A DNA stretch of 64,000 nucleotides from Chamaecyparis obtusa (Eukaryota; Streptophyta; Pinopsida; Cupressales; Cupressaceae), in NCBI GenBank assembly GCA_027943335.1, contig BSBK01002088.1, forward strand, positions 372,001 through 436,000, in the 5' to 3' direction. Under the pieces are notes generated by a model. That model did no database searches. It was given only the letters and a program-made list of their open reading frames with translations, and was not told the origin of the DNA. A program made the translations under genes and the position numbers. Of this stretch, positions 45,101 to 57,360 are shown in pieces. Positions within the stretch are counted from its first letter, which is position 1. Every line of letters starts with the position of its first letter.

Positions 45101-47600
45101 TAAAGAAAAAATAATAATTTTTTATATCATTACTAAGAACTAATTTGATAATCCTACATATGAACATATCCTTAAAGGTTCCCATAACATATTTTACTAA
45201 GTTTGAAACCATTGATTCAATCAATCAACTTATGAATTCGTATCCTTACCTACCTTACATAACATTTAGCTTTTAGAAAAGTGATAAGAATGAATAACCT
45301 ATTACTTCCTTCATAAGATTAAGTACATTTATCCCTTCTTCTTTTAGTTTCTTTCTTAAATAACCATGTCGTACACATAATTGATTTGTGCTTTACAAAA
45401 CATAGATAAACTTGCATTTTAGAAACATTAAATTATCAAATTACATTTCAAGTTTCATAAGAGAAATAGGTTATAAATTACACAATTGTAAACCTTTATT
45501 ATAATATTCCAAGTGACTAATAAAAATTCTCTTTTTGATGTTCCTAAAACTATGCTTCCCATTTACATTTCTTGTTTTCTTTTATTTCTAGTACAATTAG
45601 ATCAAATTTCCTAAAAGGCTTACAAAAGATATTTACATTTTGAATTAAAATAGATGGAAGTACATAATACAAAAGTGGAAATCTTCATCACCATCCAAAT
45701 CCTAAAACCAAGCCAAAACATAAACCAACACCTCAAAAATGATTATCAACCCATCCATGTGGAGTTTGTGAAGTCCCACCCCCATGCTAGGAGATAGAAC
45801 CAAGATACTCACAAGGTCTAAGGAAATATAAGGCTTATGAATCCATTCACCCAAATAATAAAAGAACAAAGGTAAAAACATAACACAATACCACCATGCT
45901 ACAACAGAAAGGTAAGGGTTCCAGAATATCATCTAGGTAAGTGTCATAACATAGCTGATGTATTAGGATCCACCCTGGAAACCATGTAACCCTGGTCCCC
46001 TTTTTATGTTAATGATCCACCCTAGAATTTAGTCATGGTCTTGTCACTCCAACGGGTCTATATAGACTTTAGCATTGTTTATCTTTTATTATCATTTAGA
46101 AACCCCCCTACCATGTTCATTTTATGGTTATCACTTGATTAATAACTCACTCATAGTATCCCCTAGAAACTACTTTGGGTCCCAGAGCCTATAGTGAGCC
46201 ACTCACCTATGGTACCTAGTTTCCCTACTGAAAATATGTCATCAGGGAATTGAAAACACCTTAAGTAATCTATTCCATAGGATTAAGAAACACTCATGTG
46301 TACGTAGCGCCTCAAGATGAGTCCAAACCTTAACTATATGAAAAATAAGAGTAATAACCATGGATATAAAATACAAGACACCTTAATTACTATTTTATGG
46401 TGACCTAATGTAGTACAAAGAAGAATCAGAGAGTTAAAAAGATGCAAACAAGGACCAGAACACAAAACTAAGAGATGCAGACCACAAATTGAACCTCATA
46501 TCATAAAGTGTCAAAAATTGAACCTCATGACCCCTAAAGCCTATATGATTATTCTCATATCCTATTATGATTATTCCCATAGGCTAGTATGAGTATTCAT
46601 GACCAATCATCTTTACTCATATGAGATTCTGCTCAAAAGCTCCCAGAATCACTTCCAAATTGATTTTATAGACACAATTAAGAAAAATGAGGGTTTTGGG
46701 AAGGTTTTATAAGATATAAATAGTTGAGGTCTCCCATTACCACATCCATATCCTACCTCCAACTCATATCAATCCTCCATCCAATCAAAAACTAAAGCTA
46801 TGTATATAAATTACCAAAACATTGACATAAAATTATATAAAGGTTTACAGAAAGGAAACCACTTGCATGAATTCCTAAACCTTCCTAAACCATGAATAGA
46901 TAGAGTAATGGACTCCCTGATCAAAACCATAATACCAAAGAAAATCATCCCAAATAGGGATTTAAAAGAGTAATTCTACTAACTATTCACAATTCTTCTT
47001 CAATATCTTAAAAACATTTCTAACATCCATTTCCTTATAAATAAACTTATTTAAACAAAATATAAAGTGAAGAAAAGTGAATGTAATATTTAAAAATCAT
47101 AGACACACACATTTACAAATATTATGGTTTCTTCCTACTTCTAGATCCTACCTGGAGTCCTGCAAAGAAACTCTTGATGTAGAAAGTAGTTTGCAACCTT
47201 CCAGCTTCCATAATAGTCCAAAAAATACCTGACATCCCACCCATTCTTATAAGAATTCAAAATCCAACCCTCTAATATCAAATATTATCTCAATTTATTC
47301 AACATCCCATTCCTCTCAGATCAATTCCACTCTAGTTTCACAAAAATCCTCATCTTCCAAAAAAATCTTGAACATTTCCTTCCTCATTCCAACACCCAAA
47401 AATTTTGTCTCTCTTTCACCATTTTATCCCAAATCAAATAGACAACCATATGGTTGGAGGAGTTTCTTTATGGGACTAAACTTCTCCAACTACTATAGTT
47501 GGTTCAACCAAATAAAACAACTCGCGTACATTCCAAAACCATTAATCAAAAGTTTAACTTTTAATTAACTTATTTTATTTTTCCAAGACAATAAATATGC
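42129..47600. other. AT-rich DNA, no gene recognised
   Basis: Neither strand shows a supported ORF or domain; the longest frames are below 80 codons and lack motifs. There are T tracts at 43841-43890 and many A/T words. The stretch 45950-46280 is less AT-rich, with repeated CCCTAGAA/CCTAGAAT and CACC words, but I could not assign it. It is probably very old transposon DNA. Confidence 0.5.
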
Positions 47601-47604
47601 TAAG

Positions 47605-47700
47605 GATAATAAGATTTCCAAATAACTCATGTATCCCAATGGTAAATTAACTAGCCCAACTTATAGGAGGTCTCGGGTTCAAAAATCCTAGGCAAGTTAG
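47605..47700 (+). other. Possible SINE or tRNA-derived remnant
   Basis: TCCCAATGGTAAATTAACTAGCCCAACTTATAGG followed by GTCTCGGGTTCAAAAATCC resembles a Pol III A-box/B-box pair (B box GGTTCRANNCC). No cloverleaf, tail or duplication is clear, so this is weak. Confidence 0.25.
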
Positions 47701-47975
47701 TTTTATTAATTAAGTAGTTTAGATTTATTTCCTTTATTATTTTATTTTATTCTATAAATACATAATTAAAATTATAATCATATATCTCATATAAACACAT
47801 TAACATGTACAAATACACATATCTATATACATTTATATACATGCACGTATATATGTGTGCACCCATATATGCATACACATATATAATAAATTACACCACA
47901 AAATATAATACATACAAATTTATATTTATCTAAGAGAACAAAAGACCGAGAAATTTAATATATAACATACATATG
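47701..47975. other. AT/CA-rich stretch left of C2, no gene
   Basis: Contains ACATATAT/CACATAT words (47770-47890), an imperfect microsatellite. Confidence 0.6.
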
Positions 47976-47980
47976 GGAAC
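47976..47980. repeat. Target site duplication of C2, left copy
   Basis: GGAAC, matching 52753-52757. Confidence 0.9.
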
Positions 47981-49184
47981 TGTTAGGAATGAATGCTGAA
48001 TATTTCCTATGGGGGAGTATTCATAGCCATTCTGTAGCAGTTGTTGTTGCATTCATGATTGTGATTGTCGTTGATGTCAACATAGTGATCTACTAGAGAT
48101 TAGCAGTGAAGCAGACAATATTTGTATTAGCGCATGTGGGATATTGAAGATCAAGCTATGTGGAGTTGAGAAACTAATCTATATTATTTCATGAGATCAT
48201 GGTCAAGAGCACATATGGAAATTCAATTATTCATGACAGTTATGTGTAAATCAGTGGATGCAGTCTTCAGACTGTGTTCTTGAGAAGCAGCTTGTGGAAA
48301 CTAGACGATATCTCTTAATCATGATAGAATCTAGGCATGTAAGGTTTTAAAGATGATAAAGACATGATGATAGTGATGTGGACATGACAGCAAGGTCAGA
48401 GGTTGCACAAGTGAAGAATTATCTTGTTTGGAAGCTGACAATTTTATGTAATATTTTGTAATGTGTGGAATTTTTTATTTTGTAATTGGTTAAGCCTTGT
48501 TGGCCGACTCATTTGTAATTATTTGAGTCTGGTATAAAGGAAGAATTTTTTTCCTTTATTGTAAAGATAACATATGAGAGATTGTATGAAAGTGAATTGT
48601 GGAATTGAGCAATATTTCTTGTAAGAGGATATGTGAAGTACAAAGATCTGGTATTCAAATCTGATGAAGTACCTAGTGTGGTTTGGCACAGTCAGAGGAG
48701 AAGTGATAAGTTGTTGAGATCGGTAACCTTTTGGTATTATTTTGTTGAGTAATAGATCAGTTGGATAGTGTGTTCAGTGATCTTTCCCTTGAAGTTGTTT
48801 GGATAGTGGGTCCTTATGTCTTCCATAAACTCCTAACAGGGTTAGAATCTTCTAACAGGGATTTAAAGTCTCCTAATAGAGATTCATATGTATTGAATGT
48901 ATTTCATAAGACTCCTAACAAATTCCATCCTCTCACAAGGAATTTTTATATTAGTGCATCTTTTGTGGGCATCATTCCCACTAGGGTTTACTCTCTGATC
49001 AAGAGGTTCCCTAGTTAACATATCTTGTGTTATTGTGTTGTTGTGTATGTATATCTTTCTATGGTTGTTTCTTACATTGCTTACATGGTTAAAATCTGTT
49101 AATGGTGATTAAAGTTGTATTTATTTGATAACTGATTCACCCTACCCCCCTCTCATTTATCTTGGTGGACTTTACTTTCTAACA
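47981..49184 (+). repeat. C2 5' LTR
   Basis: 1204 bp; pairs with 51549-52752. U5 has ACTGATTCACCC and CCCCTCTCATTTATC. TCTAACAGGG-type short repeats occur at 48835-48960. Confidence 0.95.
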
Positions 49185-49200
49185 ATTGGTATGAAAGTGG
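49185..49200 (+). promoter_or_regulatory. C2 primer binding site
   Basis: ATTGGTATGAAAGTGG; a decayed form of the tRNA-Met site TGGTATCAGAGC. Confidence 0.6.
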
Positions 49201-49240
49201 CAGGTCCTTGAAGGAAAAGTTTAACAGCTTAAGGAGATCC

Positions 49241-49308
49241 ATGGAAAAGAATTTCAGGAAAGAAAGCCCTAAGTTTGATGGAGTGAACTTTGACAGATGG
49301 AAAGAATG
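49241..49308 (+). pseudogene. C2 gag, first residues only
   Basis: ATG 49241 opens MEKNFRKESPKFDGVNFDRWKE, a standard Copia gag start. It ends abruptly near 49308, where pol-type sequence in another frame begins. This is the left edge of the internal deletion. Confidence 0.75.
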
Positions 49309-50400
49309 CTTGATTATGAATTAGATGAAGGAACTCATCCTAGAATTGATCAAGAAAATATTGAATTATTCTATGAAACTGATAGTGAATTGTAGAATAA
49401 AAGTCACATTGAGGAAATAAGAGAAGAACCTAGATTAGAACCTAGAGTTGAAGTAAGAACTGAGACAATGACACCTAACAGGAATCTAGCAAGAAATCAT
49501 CCTGTTGAGAAGATTATTGGGAGCATAGAAAAAGGAGTTCTGACATGGAATAAGGTACACGAAGAAATATGGTTAATTTCTCAAATTGAACCTAAATCTA
49601 CTGATGAATCTTGTATAGATGAACATTGGATTAAAGTAATGGAGGAAGAACTAGATCAAATTGAAAAGAACAAGACTTGGAAATTGGTCCCTAGACCTAA
49701 AGATAAGAATGTTATAGGAACTAAATGGGTATTAAAAAATAAGATGATTGAACAAGGATAAGTTGTAAAGAACAAAGCAAGATTAGTATGTAAAGGATAT
49801 TCACAGCAGGAAGGAATTGACTATGAAGAAAATTTTGCATCGATTGCAAGAATTGAATCAGTAAGAATGTTTTTGGCTTATGCAACCTATAATAAAGTCA
49901 AAGTATATCAGATGGATGTGAAGCTAGCATTTCTGAATGGAGAATTAGAAGAAGAAGTCTACATTGAGCAGCCTGAAAGTTTTCCCTTAACTCAAGAAGG
50001 AGACATGGTATGTAAACTGAACAAAGCTTTATATGGACTTAAACAAGCACCTAGAACTTGGTATGGAAGACTAGATAAGTATTTGATAAAATTAGGATTT
50101 ACTAAAGGCACAACATACAATAACCTATATATGAAAGAAATTGAAAATGGTTTGTTGGTTGTAGTTATTTTTGTTGATGATATTGTCTTTGGAGGAGAAG
50201 ATGAAGCCAGTGATAAATTTGTAGATGGAATGAAGACTGAATTTGAAATGAGTATGATTGGTGAGATGAAATATTTTTTAGGATTGCAGATAACACAAAA
50301 CAATGATGGTATCTTCTTATGTCAAACAAAGTACTTGAAAAAACTTATTGAAGAGAGTTGGAATGGAGAATTGTAAACCGGTTGGCACACCTATGGTAAC
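49309..50400 (+). pseudogene. C2 reverse transcriptase
   Basis: After the deletion joint the frame gives an acidic linker (LDEGTHPRIDQENIELFYE), then 49468-49761 with VMEEELDQIEKNKTWKLV and NVIGTKWVLKNK. 49867-50376 carries YQMDVKLAFLNGELEEE (catalytic Asp kept), LYGLKQAPRTWY and FVDDIVFGG (catalytic DD kept). It would copy element RNA. Stops near 49394, 49760 and 50375 break it. This is the region left of a normal pol of about 1,300 codons. Confidence 0.9.
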
Positions 50401-51127
50401 TAGACACAAGTTATCTAGCATAGATGAGACTCTTGCAGTTGAACAAAAGAGGTAAAGATCTATGATTGGAGGATTGTAATAGTTAACTCATACAAGACCC
50501 AACATAACACATGTGGTTGGAATCGTTGAAAAATTTCAAGCTGATCCTAAAGAATCACATTATGTAGTGGTAAAAAGAATAATGAGGTACTTGAAAGGCA
50601 CAATTGAATATGGATTATGGTATGAAAAATATAATGATTTTACCCTATGTGCATATATAGATGCAAATTGGGGAGGCAATCTTGATGACAAAAAGAGTAC
50701 AAGCGGTGGAACATTTTTCCTTGGAGGAAGATTGGTTTCTTGGCTAAGAAAGAAAAATAATTGTATTTCATAAAGCACAACAGAAGAAAAATATGTAGCA
50801 ATAGGAAACAATTGTAACTAGATAATATGGATGAAAAAAATGTTGAAGGATATTGGAATAAAATTTGATGAGCCTATTGTTATACACTGTGATAACACCA
50901 ATATAGTAAGTATGTCTAAGAATCTTATACTACATTCTAAAACAAAGCATATAGAAATAAAGTATCATGTAGTAAGAGAGAAAGTTGTAGAGAAAGAAGT
51001 TAGAATTGAGTATATAAGCACAAAAGAGAAAATAGCAGATATATTTACAAAGCCCTTACCTAAAGATAAATTTGAGTATCTGAGAGGTATACTTGGGGTT
51101 ATACCCCAGATTACTTTTGAGAAGTGA
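50401..51127 (+). pseudogene. C2 RNase H
   Basis: Frames 50513-50773 and 50831-51127 read FQADPKESHYVVVKRIMRYL, AYIDANWGGNLDDKKSTSG (catalytic Asp), then EKYVAIGNN and HCDNTNIVSMSKN (Asp), and finish IADIFTKPLPKDKFEYLRG with LGV and TGA at 51127. Typical Copia C-terminus. Two stops interrupt. Confidence 0.9.
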
Positions 51128-51548
51128 TTCAGATTGTTGCATCAGTCCAGTGGTATATGAGCTCTATCTTTTTCTATACTAGATGTTGGTACTTCCTCTA
51201 TGGGGGAGTATGTTTTTATGAGCTAAATCATGAGGACTCTAGTGAATTTATTCTCTAAAACGTGTCTTTTGACATTGAAGTTGTTGTTGACATCGTGATG
51301 TATTATTTGTCATTGATGTCAATGGGGGAGAAGGATACATGAAAAATCATCTATTGAAGATAATTTGAGGGAGAAAAATACAAGAAATATAAAATGGGAA
51401 ACTATAAAAATTGAATAGGAAAATGAAGCAAGATTTTATTGATGAAGAGGATTTGAAAACATTTTAGAGAAGTAGTGTTGTAGTGTTGGTATTCATGGAA
51501 CTTGGATGTTTTTACATCTATGTTTCCATCAATGCTAATGGGGGAGAT
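51128..51548 (+). promoter_or_regulatory. C2 3' untranslated region with three purine tracts
   Basis: ATGGGGGAG-like tracts at about 51199-51207, 51321-51330 and 51538-51546; the last abuts the 3' LTR. TCATTGATGTCAATGGGGGAG around the second resembles the end of an older LTR border. Confidence 0.65.
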
Positions 51549-52752
51549 TGTTAGGAATAAAAGATGAATATATCCTATGGGGGAGTATTCCCAGCCATTC
51601 TATAGCAATTTTTATTTCATTCATGAGTGTGCTTGTCATTGATGTCAACACAGTGATCTATTAGAGATTAGCAGTGAAGTAGACAATGTTTATATTAGCA
51701 CACGTGGGATATTAATGATAAAGCTATGTGGATTTGAGGACCTACTCTGTATTATGTCCTGAGATCATAGTCAAGAGCGCATATGAAAATTCAATTATTC
51801 ATGATAGTTATGTGTAAATTAGTGGAAGCAGTATTCAGAAAGTATTCCTGAGAAGCGGCTTGTGGAAACTGGATGATATCTCCTAATCCAGATATATTCT
51901 TGGAATGCAAGGTTATACATATGATAAAGACATGATGATAGTGACATGGATGTGATAGCAAGGTTAGAGGTTCCATGAGTGAAGAATTATCTTGTTTGGA
52001 AGTCGACAGTTTTATGTAATATTGTGTAATATGGGGAAGTTTTTATTTTGTAATTGGTTAAGCCTTGTTGGATGACTCATTTATAATTATTTTAGAGTGG
52101 TATAAAGGAAGTATTTTTTTTTGTTATTGTAAATATAAGATATGAGAGATTTTATGAAAGTGAATTGTAGAATTGAGCAATATTTGTTGTAAGAGGATAT
52201 GTGAAGTACAGAGATCTGGTATTGAGATCTGATGAAGTAGCTTGTGCAGTTTGCCACAGTTAGATGAGAAGTGATAAGCTGTTTAGATCAGTAAACTTTT
52301 GGTATTATTTTGTCGAGTAATACAAAGATCATTTGGACATTATATTCATTTATCTTTCCCTTGAAGCTTTTTGGACAGTGGGTCCTTCTGTCTTCCATAA
52401 ACTCCTAATAGGTTTAGAATCTTCTAACAAGGATTCAAAGTCTCCTAGAAGAGATTCATATGTACTGAATGTATTTCATAAGGCTCCTAATAGAGTCCAT
52501 CCTCTCACAAGTAATTTTCATAGTAGTGCATCTTTTTTGGGCATCATTCCCATCGGGGTTTACTCTCTGATCAAGAGGTTCCCTAGTTAACATATCTTGT
52601 GTTATTGTGTTGTTGTGTATGTATATCTTTCTATGGTTTTTCCTTACATTGCTTACATGGTTAAAATCTATTAATGGTCATAAAAATTGTATTTATCTGA
52701 TAACTAATTCACCCCCCCTCTTAGTAATCTTGATGGACCTTACTTTCTAATA
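51549..52752 (+). repeat. C2 3' LTR
   Basis: 1204 bp, same length as the left copy; final CA is TA. Confidence 0.95.
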
Positions 52753-52757
52753 GGAAC
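52753..52757. repeat. Target site duplication of C2, right copy
   Basis: GGAAC. Confidence 0.9.
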
Positions 52758-53096
52758 GTCTCTCTATTGCTAGTTTTCATTGTGTTTTCACCATTAGTAA
52801 CTGCTATGCAGTCCTTTTCTACTATCTTTTTAAGGGAGGTGAGCTCTTGTTCTTATGGTGTGTTTTTCTCTTTCTTTGAGATGATCAATAATGTTTATCT
52901 TCTGATCCTTTTGTAAAAGGTTTTAGGACCTTTCAAATCATGTTTTTACTTAATCAGAACATACATATTGGAACAATGATAATATACTCTACTAACAAAA
53001 GATAAATCTAAAAATCAACAAAATAAGGATACTGAACAAAACCCCAATTTAGGTGACTTCCTACATAGGAACCTAATTCATCAAGGGTTCCTTGAG
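52758..53096. other. Flank between C2 and L1, no gene seen
   Basis: AT-rich non-coding DNA, the likely target shared by C2 and L1. Confidence 0.5.
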
Positions 53097-53101
53097 AGAA
53101 T
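53097..53101. repeat. Target site duplication of L1, left copy
   Basis: AGAAT, matching 55731-55735. Confidence 0.85.
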
Positions 53102-53432
53102 TCTTAGAGTAATAGTCTTTTGGGTTATTAATTAAATCATTTTGATCTAATTACTAACTCACCTATTCACTCTAGTTGCTTAAGCCAACCTTAGGGTTTC
53201 CCTTTTTAGTGTTTCGTGATTCCTTTTATAAGGATTCACCTCTTTGTATTTCATATCAGATTATCATATTGTAATATTGTTCATAATAGAGATTATTCTT
53301 TTGAATGTGCATATGATGTCTCTGGCTTTTTGGCCTCCTTAGTTTTCTTGCTTTCTATTCTTTTCTTCTTCCATGTGACAAGGTTATGCATGCAGGTGTT
53401 CTTCAGAGATTAGTTTTTCACCTAATCTAACA
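53102..53432 (+). repeat. L1 5' LTR
   Basis: 331 bp, begins TCTTAGAGTAATAGTC (TGTTAGTAATAGTC in the right copy) and ends ATCTAACA. Confidence 0.9.
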
Positions 53433-53445
53433 TGGTATTAGAGCC
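53433..53445 (+). promoter_or_regulatory. L1 primer binding site, tRNA-Met type
   Basis: TGGTATTAGAGCC, one transition from TGGTATCAGAGCC. Confidence 0.9.
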
Positions 53446-55401
53446 ATCTTACTACTCACTATTCATGTTTTGTTGAAGTGTTTCAGAAGGTGGAGGTTTT
53501 CAAGGTTTTCAGAGGTTTTTATGTGGATTTAGATGGGGGCTTTGTTTCTGGTCACTTTGGGCTCAAACAGACATCTCCATTGAGCTCAGAGAATGCAAAA
53601 ACCCTAGAATCCATATAAAATTTGTCCATTTTGGACAATGTTCACTCTGAGGCAAAAATTTTTGGTTTCCAGTGTTGTACGAGCACGGAAACTGAGAAAA
53701 ATACAAAAAAAATCAATTTTTTAATTTTTTTTGTGTTAAAATAATGCATGCAATGTATTTTGTTTGGTGCCACCAGTGCTCCTCCACCGCCGACCCAACA
53801 CCAGCTCGCACTACCGTCAGCCCTCCTACCTGCACACCACCGGCAGTGTCGCCTCCAGCAGCGGCACTGCTCCGCTCAACCTGACCCACTGGCTCCTCCA
53901 AGCTCCGCTTCACTCAACCAGCTCCTCTGCCGAATGTGCAACCCAGTGGGCTTTTAGCCCCATAGGCTCTTCAAACCCTTAGCGGTGGTCGCATGGGTGA
54001 CTGGGAGCTATGCTCCAGTCCCCTGTGCATGCCATGCACCTAGGGGCTCATTTTTTTTAGCCCCAGGGGCTTAAAATTTGTTTTTGGAGCCTTTCTGACC
54101 CCCTAACGCTATTTTTTCGCTATCTGGAGCATACTGAGGTCTTTTTCAGACTTCTTTATATCATCAAAAATCTCTTTCTGAGCTCTTTCTGATTATGGAG
54201 GTTAGGTTTTTTGGCTCTATTGTTTTGATAGTGTTTTTTGCTGTCAAAATTTGATGTCTATTTTTTCCTTTTGGGAGCCATATCTTGCTCATCCAGACTC
54301 TATTTTTGGCAAACTAGATATCATCAAAAAGCTGGCTTTGTGATTTTTGTAGTGGCAGGGGTCTTTTATCTAGATTCTTCTCTAGGTTCTTTCTCCTTTG
54401 AATTTTTCACTTTCGCATTCTGGCAGATTACTTGGATTCTACAGGTCCTGGGATCTCTTCTTCTATTCTTCTAGCTCACTCTTCTTTCTATCTTTCTAAG
54501 CATTGTAAGCTTCTCTTTTGTAGCATTTTTTTTTCTATAAATGCACTAAGATAAAGTGCCTGCTTTTGCCTATCTGGGATTTCAAGCACATTCTGTTTGT
54601 TTGTACTTGCACTCAGTTATAAAGTGCCATGAGGGGGTTATGATGTTTTGCCTTTTGTGCTCATCCACCTTTGTCAAGTGAGTGTCCCTTCCATGATATT
54701 AGCCTCATGTTGCATGTCCAGAAGATCAATTCTTCTTCTTCAACACCACCCTTTATCTTGTGCTTGTCCTTCTATTGCATTATTGGTGTTCCTGATTCTT
54801 CTTCTTGTAGATGTTTCTGGCATTTCATTTTAGTGTTCCTTTCACCCCTCTCCCTATTTAGTATTATGGGGGGGGGGGTTCACCTATTGGTTCTATTTCT
54901 TCCTTGGTTCAGTTGAATGATCTACGTATTTAGTTTTTGTTCCTATGTACTAGGCGGATGCAGTGGCTAGGCACCTATGCATTTTGGTGAGATGGTTCAT
55001 CTACTATATAGACACTTGTTCATTCCTACTTTTGGAGGTCACCTCTTTGATTGATTAGCTCTTTAGACTTTGTCTTCTCTACTTGGTCATGCACTATTTC
55101 AGTGGGGGTTCCAGCAGTTTCTTCTGATAGTTTTTGTAGCTTCATGCTTCAGAGATGCTTCATGCTCTTTCTTGTTCCTTTCTTTAGGACATTCCCTAGA
55201 TTGGAGGCTTTGTTTCCTTCATCTAGTTCATCTCTTTTTGGGGTAGAGTTTTGCCCACTGGGTTTTCTCTATTTTGCCACTTTGCAGAGATTTCTTGTAC
55301 TTGGGTACCTGATCAAGCCTTGTTGTCGAGACCCACCTTTCCTACTTTCTACACTAGTCTCTTAGGTTTTAGCTTCTCCCTAAGCTTATCTTAAGGGGGG
55401 G
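53446..55401 (+). other. L1 interior, no recognised gene; GC-rich island at 53760-53960
   Basis: Frames such as 53748-53982, 54238-54474 and 55051-55365 have no known domain. The island 53760-53960 is clearly richer in G and C than all around it (CTCCACCGCCGACCC, CCAGCAGCGGCACTG) and reads as Pro/Ser/Ala-rich in two frames. It might be captured gene DNA or element leader. A run of about 12 G lies near 54870. The end TTAAGGGGGGG (55391-55401) is the purine tract. Confidence 0.6.
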
Positions 55402-55730
55402 TGTTAGTAATAGTCTTTTGGGTTATTAATTAAATCATTTTGATCTAATTACTAACTCACCTATTCACTCTAGTTGCTTAAGCCAACCTTAGGGTTTCCC
55501 TTTTTAGGGTTTTGTGATTCCTTTTATAAGGATTCACCTCTTTGTATTTCATATCAGATTATCATATTGTAATATTGTTCATAATAGAGATTATTCTTTT
55601 TAATGTGCATATGATGTCTCTAGCTTTTTGGCCTCCTTAGTTTTCTTTCTTTCTATTGTTTTCTTCTTCCATGTGACAGGGTTATGCATGGAGGTGTTCT
55701 TGGGAGATTAGTTTTTCACCTAATCTAACA
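55402..55730 (+). repeat. L1 3' LTR
   Basis: 329 bp, TGTTAGTAATAG to ATCTAACA, near-identical to the left copy by eye. Confidence 0.95.
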
Positions 55731-55734
55731 AGAA

Positions 55735-57335
55735 TATTGGTAATATTTTCAAACAAAAATATTCAAAGATGTGAAGGAATTCTCAGACCTATGTAGCCAG
55801 GTGAAGATGATGCTTGGTACTTGTTGATGACCTACAACTGATTAAATATCTTGGTGAACTGAAGAGATAGTGATTAGAGATCACCGAGCTATTAAAGTGA
55901 TATGTAAAATGATTAAATTAGTCAAATATGTTATCATTGATGTCAACTAGTTTTGACTATATTTATAATAATAGTTACAAATATCTGAATATCTGTAGAA
56001 GGAAGAAATGGTGAAGAAATGAGATATCTACATAAAGAAAAGATGGATATGACAGATAAGGATAAGGTATACATTAGGTAACTCATCGATGAGTCTATGA
56101 CTTTATATTTTTTACTTGAGCATGTTACATTATTCCAATACGAAGAAGAGATTTGAATTGAACAAGTTAATGTGGTTGGTAATTGAAGATATCTATATAC
56201 ACTAAGTCAGTGTAGTGTATACCAATTGACAATAATAACTAAGTTATTTATCATTGATGCATTCAGTATTAACTGAGTATGGATGAAATCATTAAATGCT
56301 AAGAAAAACCAACTGAAATTGTTGAGCTAGAAATTGTTATAATTTCAAGGTAACAGATGAAGGTTTTTATAAGATCCATGGCTGATATAATTAAGAGATG
56401 ATCTAAAAGATGAGATTGAAACATTTTATTGACACATTTGATGAGGAAGGTTTAAGCGATAAAATGGACGGATGAGATTAAGAGGCAAAATCCGAGGGCT
56501 AATATGAAAATGGTTTACTTGTATATTTAAGAGACATGAGTTTCATTATTGAAACATGATGGATAAAATATAGAATGTAGAATATTTGGCATGAAGACAT
56601 TATTCATGCATTCCTCATTAAACTAGTTATAGATAGAACCGAGCTACATGCATAACTAAGCATTAGAGATATATATACATCGAGTGAAGTAAGTTACAGA
56701 ACATGAGGAAGTGAATTGATTAATGATCATATGATTTTTAATGAGCTTAGCATAGATCTGAATATTTTCAATTGAGTTATATTTGAATCAGATCAGAACT
56801 GTATCATTTTAACCATTGTTACAAGAAAATCTCTTCACCAAGTAGACTTAACAGTCTTTTGTATTACCATATGACATTCAAGGAATGTTAATTGTTATCT
56901 AGTTGACCCCATAGTGAATGCTGGTCAAAAGTTAACTATTAGTGACAAATCCTCTAACCAAGTCACACCTAACAGTGTGCATTATAACCTTTAACAGGGT
57001 TGGCTCCTAACCAACTTCACTTTAGAAAAGTGAAATATTTTGGGTTACCAGTCCCAGGTGGTTTTTCCCTTATCAGGGTTTCCACATTAAATCATTGTGT
57101 TATGTGCTATTTTCTATGATTGTTTTGCTATCATACTTTACATACTACATATTTTTTTAATCGGTAATCACAGTTTGGATAATTACTAGTATTTGGTAAA
57201 TGAACAGAAAGATTGATATTTTATCTTACCAAGTTGTTTGAATTATTTAAAAAGTTTTAAAAAGTACATCTAAGAGTTTGGGACTGTAGGATAACTGACT
57301 TAACTGATTCACCCCCCATCTCAATTTTTCCAACA
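55735..57335 (+). repeat. C3 5' LTR (left end tentative)
   Basis: The right end is clear: TTTTTCCAACA at 57335 followed by a primer site. U5 carries CCTTATCAGGGTTTCCAC and CTGATTCACCCCCCATCTCA. The left end should be TGTTGG; the only fit is TATTGG at 55735, whose first base is the last base of the L1 duplication. The right LTR lies outside the window, so this cannot be confirmed. Confidence 0.5.
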
Positions 57336-57349
57336 ATTAGTGTCAGAGC
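57336..57349 (+). promoter_or_regulatory. C3 primer binding site
   Basis: ATTAGTGTCAGAGC, close to the tRNA-Met site and to the C1 site ATTAGTATCAGAGC. Confidence 0.7.
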
Positions 57350-57360
57350 GTATTAGTTGC

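Larger units (their letters stand above)
47981..52752 (+). mobile_element. C2: SIRE-like Ty1/Copia element with internal deletion
   Basis: 4.77 kb, LTRs 47981-49184 and 51549-52752 (TGTTAGGAAT to TTTCTAACA; the right end reads TAATA), flanked by GGAAC. The interior is only about 2.36 kb: gag start, then RT and RNase H. Protease and integrase are missing. The RT type and several purine tracts suggest the SIRE group. Confidence 0.95.
53102..55730 (+). mobile_element. L1: small non-coding LTR element (LARD-like)
   Basis: 2.63 kb with short LTRs of about 330 bp (53102-53432 and 55402-55730), primer site TGGTATTAGAGCC and purine tract AAGGGGGGG, flanked by AGAAT. The 1.97-kb interior has no gag or pol motif. 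It must have moved using another element's enzymes. The name follows structure only. Confidence 0.9.

Noticed and set aside
47605..47700. tRNA gene
   Set aside because: Only loose A-box and B-box likeness; no cloverleaf can be drawn, so it is listed only as a weak SINE-like remnant.
55051..55365. 104-codon frame in L1 as a host gene
   Set aside because: Hydrophobic Ser/Phe-rich reading of a pyrimidine-rich stretch without homology that I recognise.
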